Origin: Chlorokybus atmophyticus
Lineage: Eukaryota > Streptophyta > Chlorokybophyceae > Chlorokybales > Chlorokybaceae
Direction of reading: 5' to 3'
Assembly (NCBI GenBank): GCA_009103225.1
Contig: RHPI01002368.1
Coordinates: 327,977-391,976 of the forward strand
Length of the DNA: 64,000 nucleotides
The translations under genes and the position numbers were made by a program. The notes below the pieces were generated by a model that saw only the letters and a program-made list of their open reading frames with translations, did not search any database and was not told the DNA's origin. Positions 26,180 through 35,613 of the stretch are shown one piece after another; within the stretch, counting starts at the first letter, position 1; the number at the start of each line of letters is the position of its first letter.

Positions 26180-26268
26180 TGTAACAATCGGGGCCCGACC
26201 ACTAGGCTATGGTAGTAAAAGACACTACCATGAGTGAGGTCTGTCACAATTTGTCCCAATTCGTGACA
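26180..26268 (-). repeat. TRIM LTR (5' LTR in element orientation)
   Basis: This 89-bp repeat is nearly identical to its partner. The candidate primer site lies at 26168-26178. Confidence 0.9.
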
Positions 26269-26273
26269 TGATG

Positions 26274-26868
26274 TGCTTGCGTGCTTCGTTGTTGTTAGCA
26301 TGTTCATGATCACGATCGATGGTGTACAAAAAGCGAAGGCGCTATTGCGTAGGTGCATCAAATGCACCATACACGTTCAGCATGATCAACATGCAGTAGC
26401 ATCTGCTACCTATATATACCTGCAGCCAACATCCATCACCACCGAGTAAAACCGGTTATTAACTCACTCTATTACTACCCCACCCTCTTAGGCGTGCAAG
26501 CATGCACATGTACACAACATCGCATGATGTGTCCCAATCATACCCCATGCATGTTGTATGCATAACCAACGATGGAGTTGCTAGCGCACACTCCAATCCA
26601 GCTGAAAGTAGTGCACCAACCATGTGTAGCAAGAACACTTCGCAAGCATAGATCGAAGGGGCCAAGGCAGAGCTGTAAGACATAAGACCCTAGGACTTTG
26701 GACTTGAAGGCTAGATTCTCAAGCAGCTGGCAGCACGTAGTTGGGCAACAACCTGCAGAGGTAGACGCAGCAAAGGAGAGGTGAGACTCAGGCTGTGGAA
26801 CTGCAGTGGCATGCACGACGACAGCAACACCATGTTCCCGCCAAGGGCATGCGCCATCGCACGCCATT
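26274..26868. other. spacer between the TRIM and the Penelope-like element
   Basis: No gene is recognised. The right part may include degraded Penelope-like sequence beyond the repeat boundary I could align. Confidence 0.35.
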
Positions 26869-27487
26869 GTATAAGATGTCCAATACGTTCAATGCATAGC
26901 CTATGCCGAGCATACAATGTCCACAGTCCACTAGCGCACACACACAAGCACACAGCCTTGCCTAGCGTTGCGGCAAAGCTAGGCAGCAAGAGCAAGTTAA
27001 GGCCGGGGGCAACTAGCTAACACTACATGCCGTAGCTAAGTGCTTGTGTGCGAAGGGGATGGGAGGTGTCGTTGGTCAGGCAGTGTAGCAGGCGAACAGC
27101 AGCTGCTACCAAGTGTGCACAGTTGCTGGTTAGCAAAGTGAGAGTAGGGAGCAGCCAGAGCATCCATAGTAGCAACAGCACAACAAGACCGAGGGCGGGG
27201 CGGATGTGGTGCAGTGCAGTGCTGCAATGTGTGGCGTTGCTGGTGCCGCCATCAGGTGTTCCCCCAGCACTGATGCTTGTTTGTGACTGTTTGCTGCTAG
27301 GCGAAGTGGCTGCAGGCGAAATAGCAGCGACAATAATGGTAGCTACGAAGTGTAGGTCAGTTACGTCAGTTAGACACTCACAATAGCAAGCCTTATCAAA
27401 CCTAAGCAGCATACAGCATCCGTGCCAGCATAACCGACAATTAGTTCACAAAGCAAGAATGGGCAATACGCACGACAATGTGTATGT
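26869..27487 (-). repeat. Penelope-like pseudo-LTR, downstream copy
   Basis: Direct-repeat partner of 30347-30963. I looked for a hammerhead ribozyme core (CTGATGA ... GAAA), which such repeats often carry, and found only imperfect matches. Confidence 0.8.
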
Positions 27488-27859
27488 GGGCAGCAAGCTG
27501 CTTCCCACACATGGGATATTCCACTTAACTTCACTTACCTGTTTGTTGAGGACGTACAACTTCGGGCCACCAACTTGGTTGAACATGTAGTGTCATTAGT
27601 CAGACACGACATACAGCTCGCCCTGCATCCCATACATCTTTGCACGCAGCTTAGCCAGCAAGGGATTGATAGCGTACCAAGATGACTGCAAGTCCCACAG
27701 CAGCTGTACCATTTCCATGACAGTGTGCTCACGCACAGTGAATATGCGTGTAAACCTCACAAACTGTGAAACAACCACACCTAGTTTTGCTGACTTGGCA
27801 ATGTTGCTGTCCGAATGTGGTGCTCTGCGTCTTGGAATGAATGAATCAGAATGGGGCAA

Positions 27860-28648
27860 TGTTAAGCTAATTGTTAACACGCGTGCACAACCCATCAATT
27901 GGTGACTGCAACAGAATTAAGTTCAAGAAAGGAATACTGACACCTCTTGCAGTCCCTGTTAGTGTCAGCATGTGCCTAGGGAGAATGCCACTACCCTGTG
28001 CTGCTGGGTTAAGATACATGCAAGCAGTCATCTCAGGCAAGTTAACCACGAGCAAGTCACCCACATACCGCAACACACTGCTTGCAAACCTCAATACCTA
28101 AGGTTTCGGGCCCGCCGTGACCAGTCTGTGCACAAAGTCCACCTCGTATGATGGTAGGTCATATTTGGCATTATATACCCCTATATTATTGCCCATCGTG
28201 ATACCAATGACTTGACGGTGCAACTCATCTCTGGCTGCACAAACATGTTAACAATGAGGTACTCAAGCATTGCGTGCAAATTAGCAGCTGTGAACACTTG
28301 CGTGATGCCTTCCCTCAATACTGTTGTACCCCTTACCCAGGTGTGGATCACGTTTCCTTCCTCAATGTTGATGTGCAAGTGTGTCTTACGGTGCAAACGA
28401 TGCACGCAATTAAACACTCTGTCAACCAATGACTTCATGCGCACCAGCGAATCACAATGCGCCAAGTTAGTGTACAATGTTGTATAATCAAAAGATTGCA
28501 GCATGAGGTGCTCACGCTTTTGATGTGAGGTTCTGCTCGTGTTAACGTGCAACTGGAGCCATGCAAAGGCAAGGGAGTCTTTCAATATCCAGCTCTGCAG
28601 CTGCTCCCCTAGCGCCTCACTCCACAACACATCAACAACGTCTGTCAT
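27860..28648 (-). pseudogene. reverse transcriptase domain of the Penelope-like element
   Basis: Motif A appears as QSFDYTTLYTNLAH (near 28500). Motif B is degenerate as GITMGNNIGVYNAKYDLPSY (28220-28150), and motif C appears as RYVGDLLVVN (near 28055), with Gly in place of the first catalytic Asp of the usual YxDD. A stop near 28100 and a frame change separate B from C. The pattern is that of Penelope-like RTs, not LINE or LTR types. The loss of the catalytic Asp fits inactivity. Confidence 0.78.
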
Positions 28649-29689
28649 CCTGTTGAATTACCTCGCTAGGAAGATGCGTCAGTCAAAGTCGTAGCATATG
28701 TAGTGGCAGTAAAACGTGGCTTCAAAGGACTCGTGTGCAATCCAACAGTTATGTACAAGTGCGGCAAAAACACTGGCACTCTCTGTGTGATGGAGGCAAA
28801 GCCATGTGCGACATTGTAAGCTTGGTGTCAGCCAAGCACTTCCTGCACGGTGTTTTTTGCGGCTCGTGGATGCCTTCGTTGATGGCTTGCAGCGTCTCCT
28901 GCAGTGCAACAATGGCCGGAGCCCTAAACTTCGTCCCACAAGCACACAATTCACGCCGCGTGTCTGAGCCAGTCACCAAGTAGTGTACAAGTCAGCACAG
29001 ATGGCACTTCATCATGTACGAAAGGCGCATACGCAGGCTCAGCATCCATCAGCAAGTATTTGCAAGACTCCCTGTGCCAGCACGGTGGTTTTGGTGACGA
29101 GGTTGGTACGGTTGACGACGCCTGTATCCAAAGTCATTGAGTAATGCCAAGTCGCCTTTGGCATTTTTCAGTTCGTCTGCAAGTGTGGTGGTATGGTTGC
29201 ACGCACCGCCTGGCTGGGTAAGCCGTCCCGCAAATTCAATCTGTCAGTCAACTTGCTATGAAATGCAAACGTCACTAAGATGCGTTGGCGCTAGGGTGGG
29301 GCGCGCCCAATGGGATAGAACTTGATAGCACTTGATAGCACGTGTGAGGGCGCCTGCCAGTGCCGCAGCCTTAGCTGGGTCCAGATCCAGCAAAGCAGCT
29401 GCTGTGCGCTGCAAAAGGTTAGACATACGGTTGAGATTTCGCTTCGGGTAAGTGTACAAGTCCGCAAACACAAGCTTCCCAGCTTGCATGCGTGACTGCA
29501 AGTAGCGCAAACGACGCCCATAGTACATAGGCAAACATACGCACAGTAGATGAGTGATTGTGTTGAGCACGCAAAGGCACAGCACTTGACACAACAGCAA
29601 TCTTAGCACAACTGGCTGCTGTGCGTGTGCGCTTGGAAACTTGCGTTTCCTGGTGCATGGCACGGGGTGAATATGCGTTCAATGTTTTA

Positions 29690-30035
29690 TATCCAATGTT
29701 TCTCCCTGCGGCAGGCTTCACGACGCCATGCAGCGTCGTCCATCCAGGGGATGAAGTTGACGAACTCCAACCTTGTCACCCTTGGGTAACACTCCGCAGT
29801 TGTCCAGTCCCTCACGCGCCATGCGCAGCTCCAAGGGCGTGGCTTGCGCACTAGACGCAGCCTGAAAGTGTTCTTGGAAACGCTCAAGAGCAGTATCATT
29901 AGTCAACCCAACATAGATCGACATACTACCCGTCAACGGATATATAGCATATATCACATGTGTGTCAAGCACAGAACGCAAAGCAGGTGCAGTAGGCCAG
30001 AATTCTTGCACCTTCTCGCTGCATTTATGTATCAC
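29690..30035 (-). pseudogene. GIY-YIG endonuclease-like domain of the Penelope-like element
   Basis: Minus-strand reading shows VIYAIY (GIY equivalent), YVGLT (YIG equivalent) about 13 residues later, then ERFQEHF carrying the catalytic Arg. A frameshift near 29775 moves the continuation to another frame, with LEFVNFIPW and then WRREACRREKHWI, fitting the C-terminal Glu-containing helix of the fold. The domain is therefore complete in content but broken in frame. Confidence 0.75.
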
Positions 30036-30346
30036 CGGCAGTTGCAGTTGGTAGTGCGCCCTCAGTACCCTCTTCTTGACAGGCGCCTAGTCCGTCTGAG
30101 ACATTGTTCCGGGAGAGTGCAAGTGCTGTACCTAAGTGCAATGCCAAGTAGCCTAGCCCCTTATGCCCGCCAACCACTTAGAGCAGCAGCAGCACACAGC
30201 AGCACACAGCACCTCAACACACAGTCAATACACACAGACACAGAGGGCACCTAGAATTGCATGCAATCGAGGGCAGCCGATGGCGATGGAGTAGGACGAT
30301 GAGACTGTCCAATCTGCAACCAGGCCCTCCGGGATTCACCGGAATA

Positions 30347-30963
30347 GTATAGGATGTCCAGTAGGTCCAATGTATAGCATGCAATGTCCGTAATCCACAA
30401 GCGCACACACACAAGCACACAGCAAAGCTAGGCAACAAGAGCAAATTAAGGCCGGGGCAACTAGCTAACACTACATGCCATAGCTAAGTGCTTGAATGCG
30501 AAGAGGATCGGAGGTGTCGTTGGTCAGGCAGTGTAGCAGGCAAGCAGCAGCAGCTACCTGGTGTGCACAGCTGCTGGTTAGCAGAGGTCGGAGTAGGGAG
30601 CAGCCAGAGCATCCATAGCAGCAACAGCACAGCAGGCAGGGCAAGGCAGGGCAAGTCCGAGGGCGGGGCGGATGTGGTGCAGTGCAGTGCAGTGCTGCAA
30701 TGTGTGGCGTTGCTGGCGCCGCCATCAGGTTTTCCCCCCGCGCTAGTGCTTGTGTGACTGTTTGCTGCTAGGCGAAGTGGCTGCAGGCAAATTAGCAACG
30801 GCAATAATGGTAGCTACAACTTGTAGGTCAGTTAGGTCAGTCAGGCACTCACAGTAGCAAGCCTCATAGGACCTAAGCAGCATGCAGCATCCGTGCCAAC
30901 ATGATCGACAGTTAGTTCAGCACAGCAAACATGGGCAATACGCAATACGACACAGTGTATGTG
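30347..30963 (-). repeat. Penelope-like pseudo-LTR, upstream copy
   Basis: It aligns over its length with 26869-27487. A shared core runs from AACTAGCTAACACTACATGC to CAATACGCA. Small indels and substitutions indicate age. Confidence 0.8.
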
Positions 30964-31830
30964 ATTGAAGGTAATTGTATAGTATAGTATGCAAGGATTG
31001 TGGCATGCATGAGAATGTAGCAAACATGCATGCAGTCCGCACACTACACCATCGCACTCTTATATTCACCACTGGGATGTCCAAGTTCACTACTTATCTA
31101 CCTTCACTACCGCCCATACCCCGTGCAACACACATGCACGCATGCACGTGTAATTACCTGTACAACACGACCAGGGCAGCGTTAACAACGGTAGTCAGCA
31201 GATGTAGTATGGTGCAGCAGTGGCAATGCAGTCAGCAGGCAGCCCATGAGTTCCCTTCCCTTCCCTCTCCCTTCCTCCTTCCCCTCTGTCTCCCTCTCTC
31301 CCTTCCTCCCCCTCCTGCTCCTGTCCCTCCTCCGCCTCTCTCTCTGTCCTCGCTGGCGCGTCGTGAGGGGGCTAGTGTTTGACATGTGTATAGTGATTGA
31401 CATGTGTGTACGTGCGCTAGCGCACTAGCGGCAATGTACGTGTTTTGGTTAGGCATGGACATGTTCCTGGACCCTCGCTCGTGTCTCCTTTTTAACATGC
31501 CAGTAGTGTTTGTTAGCTCTCTCCCTCCGCTCCTCCTTCCCTTCTCTTCGGCCGCAGTCGCTGCGACTCGCAACCCTCGGCGCTGCTGATGTGGCAGGGC
31601 CCCTCTGCCCCGCCCCTCTGCCCTGGCTCCCTCTGGCACACGCATGCAGGGCGACTGCCAGCACTGTCAGCCCTGCGCAGTGTCGCTGCTGAACGGTTAG
31701 GTGTCGGTGGTGGGGTTGGGTGGTGGTGCACACAGCCGGCGTATCAGCGCCACTTCATGCACCAACCGGGATCAGCAAGACCGGACTCCCCCCGCCGCCA
31801 TTCCGCACCCCTCCGGCGTTAGTCCCCCGC
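30964..31830 (+). repeat. diverged copy of the inverted-repeat transposon family seen at 54881-56094
   Basis: This stretch matches the reverse complement of the element at 54881-56094. Shared parts include the block near GTTAACAACGG (31180), a pyrimidine-rich run (31255-31345), the segment from CGCGTCGTGAGGGGGCTAGTG through GCTAGCGCACTAGCGG to CATGTTCCTGGACCC (31357-31477), and a later GC-rich block. A weak match to one terminal arm is visible near 31020-31160. The other end is lost or lies beyond what I can align. Confidence 0.65.
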
Positions 31831-32705
31831 TATCACACCACACTTGCATCAACTCTGAGTGTACAAAAGAACGGCGAGGGAATTGTGAGATTTGAAGTGG
31901 TGTCAAGCACATGACTCTGCCTCGTTTGTGATGTCATGGTATGATGCTCCGCGCAACTCTGCTATAAGTTATGACGTGTGACGCATGCACATATTGTTCT
32001 CAGTCATTGTCTCTGCTTAAAGTATGGCAGGCGGGCAAAGATAACACATCTTTTTTCTGTATTCATTCCAAGGGTGCATAGGCCGAGAGGTGCGCGCGCG
32101 GGGNNNNNNNNNNNNNNNNNNNNNNNNNNNNNNNNNNNNNNNNNNNNNNNNNNNNNNNNNNNNNNNNNNNNNNNNNNNNNNNNNNNNNNNNNNNNNNNNN
32201 NNNNNNNNNNNNNNNNNNNNNNNNNNNNNNNNNNNNNNNNNNNNNNNNNNNNNNNNNNNNNNNNNNNNNNNNNNNNNNNNNNNNNNNNNNNNNNNNNNNN
32301 NNNNNNNNNNNNNNNNNNNNNNNNNNNNNNNGGGGGGCATATCAGGCATGATGACTGCGGCAAGGTGCTAATGTCGGCCTTTGCACTAACTAGAAAAGTT
32401 GGACCAACCTCACGAGGAAAAAGGAGTGATCCTCAGTGCACCTGTCACCTGTGGTATACGAGGATGCTTGCATTGCACATCAATAAATAAGTAATGCAAT
32501 TGCCCTGTACGTGAATATGCTCACCAACCAAACCATAGATAATGTGTCCGGGTATGCATACCTTGATGCAGAGTGACTCACCATTTGATCGCAAGTCAAA
32601 CAGGAGCAGCTGATCCTATCAAACCATGCACAACGGCTGTCACATGTGTGGCCAAAACTGTATGCCAAGCTGCTTGCATAGGGGGAGTCCAACAGCAGCA
32701 CCTCA
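31831..32705. other. spacer including assembly gap; no gene recognised
   Basis: The 228-base gap lies at 32104-32331. The sequence outside it holds no recognisable gene before the La stop codon at 32706. Confidence 0.5.
32104..32331. other. assembly gap (228 N)
   Basis: A run of 228 undetermined bases is bordered by GCGCGCGGGG on the left and GGGGGG on the right. Any frame drawn through it is meaningless. Confidence 1.
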
Positions 32706-35427
32706 CTAATCTGTTTTTGCTGCTTTGGCACTGCGTGTATCATAGCCATCGCTATCACGGCCGCGCTTTCTGTCTGAACCCCTGCCTCGGCCTCTGCTGA
32801 ACCCTCGGCCCCTCCCGCCATGGCCCCGCCTGTGGTACACAATACAACAGGAAATGTCAGATGATGCTGCGGCAAGTGTTACCGTAACAAATTGCCTCAC
32901 CCCCGCTCCTTCAGGTCAGCCTTTTCCAGCCCCACCCAACAAACAACAAAACAAGACAACACACTGTACCCGTAACCACCCCTTCGCTTCTGATCACTGA
33001 AGTGGTCGCGCCGCTTCTGCTGCAACTGCCTTGTCTTTCTCCAGTACTCCTTTTCAGCATCACCTGGGATGCAGCACAAGGCTCAGCTGGTGCATCAGCA
33101 GATTATGCCAATAACCAGCAGTAGGCCACGCCGTCCCCAGGCACCTGTAATCACATTGAACTTCAGCTTCTTCTTTTCGCCAATGTCCACGCCTTCTGAA
33201 GTTGCTGCCACAGCTTTCTTTGCAGACTCTGAATCTTCATATCGCACATGGCCTTTGCTGCCGCCTTGTTGGTAATCAACATACTGCGCAGAGGGACAAC
33301 ATAGTCAAGCATAAAGCAGGAATGGCCCAGTATTGACTGCTATAAGATGCCAAGATGTATGACCAGCTATAGTATATGGAAATGCCATCATCTGCACATG
33401 ACAAGCAAAGGACTTGCTCCATGGCCTAACCTAATGCGCACCTTGACAAGCCCGTGTTTGGAAGCAAGATCCTTGATAGCTTGCCAGCCTATGTTCTCCA
33501 ACTCTTCACCAGTGATTTCAAACTCCACGACAACACCAGGCTCGTATGCCACATCATCGTCATTGCCTTCAGCATCTGCCGTGCCAGCCTCGTCACCTTC
33601 TGCCTTCTTCTCAGAGGCCATCTGCGCGGCCTGTGTGGACACATTGCGTTCAACCAACAACTGCCATGTGTGGTGTTGATAAGGCAACATGGTGTCAAAG
33701 GCAAATGCACCTACCTTGTCATCAGCATCGACAGCACTGTCAAAGAAGCTGTCTCGTTCCACGCCTTCACGAACGAGAAAGTCCTTCTTGGGCTCCATGC
33801 GCAACTCAGCTCCTTGGTACTCGAGCTTCGCTTGCAAGACTTTGTTCGCTTCCTCGGCTGAAGCGAACTCAACAAATATACTGCCTCTGAAATCCTTGCT
33901 GTGAGCGTGCCGTCGCAAACGGATGCTTCTGACCTGTACACATGCGGTGAGTCGATCTCGCTGCTCATGCATGCACGAGTATGCGCACGTGTGTGCACAT
34001 ACGTGCAATGGCGCAAGGACGTGTGCGTGTAGGTGCTCTTGCATAACAGGAATAACCACAGCACTGTTGAACGGTTACAACAACTAGGATGTCTCTTACC
34101 GATCCTTGCTGTGAGAAAAACTCTGTCAGGCCGTCAATTGTGATGTCTAGGGAGAACGGAGTCACATACAAGCTGCGCTCCTCCACCGCCGCAGCTATCT
34201 CATCCCTGGATGGCAATGCATTCGCGCGCTTTACTCGAGTACCTATGGACAGCATGTTGTGCACATGCGTTAGCCAACCACCATGATGTAGAGCAGGCAA
34301 GACTCTCGCCCTTACCATCTTCACTGACAGTCAACTCTGTTGAGGTGCGCAGCACAGCAGCAACCTTGGCTACTGCCTCAGGCGGGACCTCAATTGCGGA
34401 GGCACCGTCCTTTGGGTCAGGTAGCGCCAAGAGGGTGCGCATGCGAGCGAAGGAGGACACGAGGCCAATGTTGACAACTGTAGCATTCCTGAGCTGTCAA
34501 GGGTCCCCAAACGCGACGCAGTCTATGTGCCAAGCAAGTATGGATAGCGACATGACAAGCAACGACTTGGTTCTGAGCATAAACACTAGCTTGGCAACAT
34601 ACACAGCGTCACCACGAATCTTCAAATGAACATACACAAGCCTACTGTACTCGTAGTGCAGTGAAAAGCATGTCACTAAGATGTGTTGAAGGGCTACTCA
34701 CAGTGTGAGTGTGTTAGTGAGGAAGAGAGGTTGCATTGAAAGTACATGCACCAGCTGGATACAACCATCTGGATCCTCCCTCGCTTTTGCAAGCAAGAAC
34801 TTGTCCTTTGGCAGGTTGCTGTCGCTGAAATAAAACTCCACCTGCGCAGCAGCCATTGCACTCAACGCTGACAATTGAATTCACAAGACACTCTCCAGCA
34901 CGCATGCCTGCAGCCCATGGCTCCCTCGGGCACCTTGTAAGCTCAACACTACACGCATACACATTGACTGCAAGCTGTGCTTGGACAATTGCACATACAG
35001 CAGCATATGAATGCGCGGTGGGCGGGGGGTGGGTGGGCGGGTACAAGTAGGCTAGCAGACAAACGCTTGCTGTAACGTTTGCAACGTGTGCCATTGTTAA
35101 ACATCATAGCTGCTCAATGCGAGTGTCACTTGCGACCAATACTGCAATTCAAGGCAGCTCTTGAAGGCAAGTTTGCAGTGCACATGCACCCCATGTGCAC
35201 TGCAAACTTCACGGTATTGCAAATGACATAGTCGCCTGTGCATGCATGCCTTAGCTACGCATGCGTACCCCTCTCAATGCTGCATTACATCGTAACAAAC
35301 CAAGCCATGCCGACGTACGCACCTGTCGCTTGACTTTGGCCGCAGTGGCCTCGTCCAGCTTGCCTGCAGGAGGAGGCGCAGCATGCTCAGCTTCCTTGTT
35401 CTCCGCTTGTGACTGCTCTTCCGCCAT
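32706..35427 (-). CDS. La protein (genuine La/LARP3, RNA polymerase III transcript chaperone)
   Basis: La binds 3' UUU-OH ends of new Pol III transcripts and assists tRNA maturation (family knowledge). Nine exons in minus order: 35427-35323, 34841-34766, 34477-34316, 34242-34100, 33933-33715, 33630-33442, 33283-33145, 33063-32970 and 32829-32706. All introns are GT-AG and phases agree, giving about 416 aa. The La motif begins at VKRQVEFYFSDSNLPKDKFL and continues with SSFARMRTLL. RRM1 follows from RSLYVTPFSLDI through GSIFVEFASAEEA. A second RRM-like region lies around VVVEFEITG to KGHVRYED, and the tail is Gly/Arg/Lys-rich, ending SAKAAKTD. The order La motif, RRM1, RRM2, basic tail marks genuine La rather than a LARP. 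The start is the first ATG in the La frame (MAEEQSQ). It is divergent from pinin with 186 bp between the start codons. Confidence 0.94.
35169..35209. repeat. 18-bp-arm perfect hairpin in La intron 1
   Basis: The arm AAGTTTGCAGTGCACATG pairs perfectly with its reverse complement around a 5-nt loop. It lies inside the first La intron (34842-35322). Confidence 0.85.
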
Positions 35428-35613
35428 GGCTGCCTGCTCGTCCTCCTCCTCGCTCGCCGCCGCCGCCGCCCTGACCAAACCCTAAACGGCGACAATTTCG
35501 ACGCCAAAGCGGAGGTGCGGAAGTCGTTGGCGAGGTGGGCGGCGGCAGGGGTGTTGGCGTAGCTGTTCAGGTTGGGGTGGAGGTCTCCGCCCCTCACTCT
35601 GGCTGCCTCTACC
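35428..35613. promoter_or_regulatory. shared divergent promoter region, La / pinin
   Basis: Only 186 bp separate the two start codons, so both promoters and 5' UTRs must overlap here. It includes a GCC-repeat run at about 35455-35470. No TATA box is evident. Confidence 0.5.

Larger units (their letters stand above)
25764..26268 (-). mobile_element. 505-bp TRIM-type LTR retrotransposon, non-autonomous
   Basis: Two 89-bp direct repeats (25764-25852 and 26180-26268) start TGTAACAATCGG and end TTCGTGACA and differ at about one position. They enclose 327 bp with no coding frame. The element is flanked by a perfect 5-bp duplication TGATG (25759-25763 and 26269-26273). On the minus strand a polypurine tract GGGGAGGAA abuts one LTR, and TGGTAACGGAGC, starting one base inside the other, is a plausible primer-binding site. 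The near-identical LTRs suggest a recent insertion. Its ends resemble those of the gypsy element at 39273-45817. Confidence 0.9.
26869..30963 (-). mobile_element. Penelope-like retroelement with N-terminal GIY-YIG (Chlamys-type), decayed
   Basis: About 4.1 kb on the minus strand. Direct repeats of about 618 bp flank it (30347-30963 and 26869-27487), fitting the pseudo-LTRs of tandemly arranged Penelope-like elements. In element order, a GIY-YIG nuclease-like domain (30035 to about 29690) comes first, then a helical linker, a Cys-containing segment near 28979-28870, and a reverse transcriptase (28648 to about 27860). In canonical Penelope the GIY-YIG domain follows the RT; the reverse order is known for the Chlamys clade of green algae and protists. 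Frameshifts and stops break the frame, so this copy is inactive. Confidence 0.8.

Noticed and set aside
26120-26180. Possible tRNA gene inside the TRIM
   Set aside because: Only a B-box-like T-arm is present; the stem does not pair well and no acceptor, D or anticodon arm could be drawn.
31978-32490. Open frames through the N run
   Set aside because: They are artefacts of translating undetermined bases.
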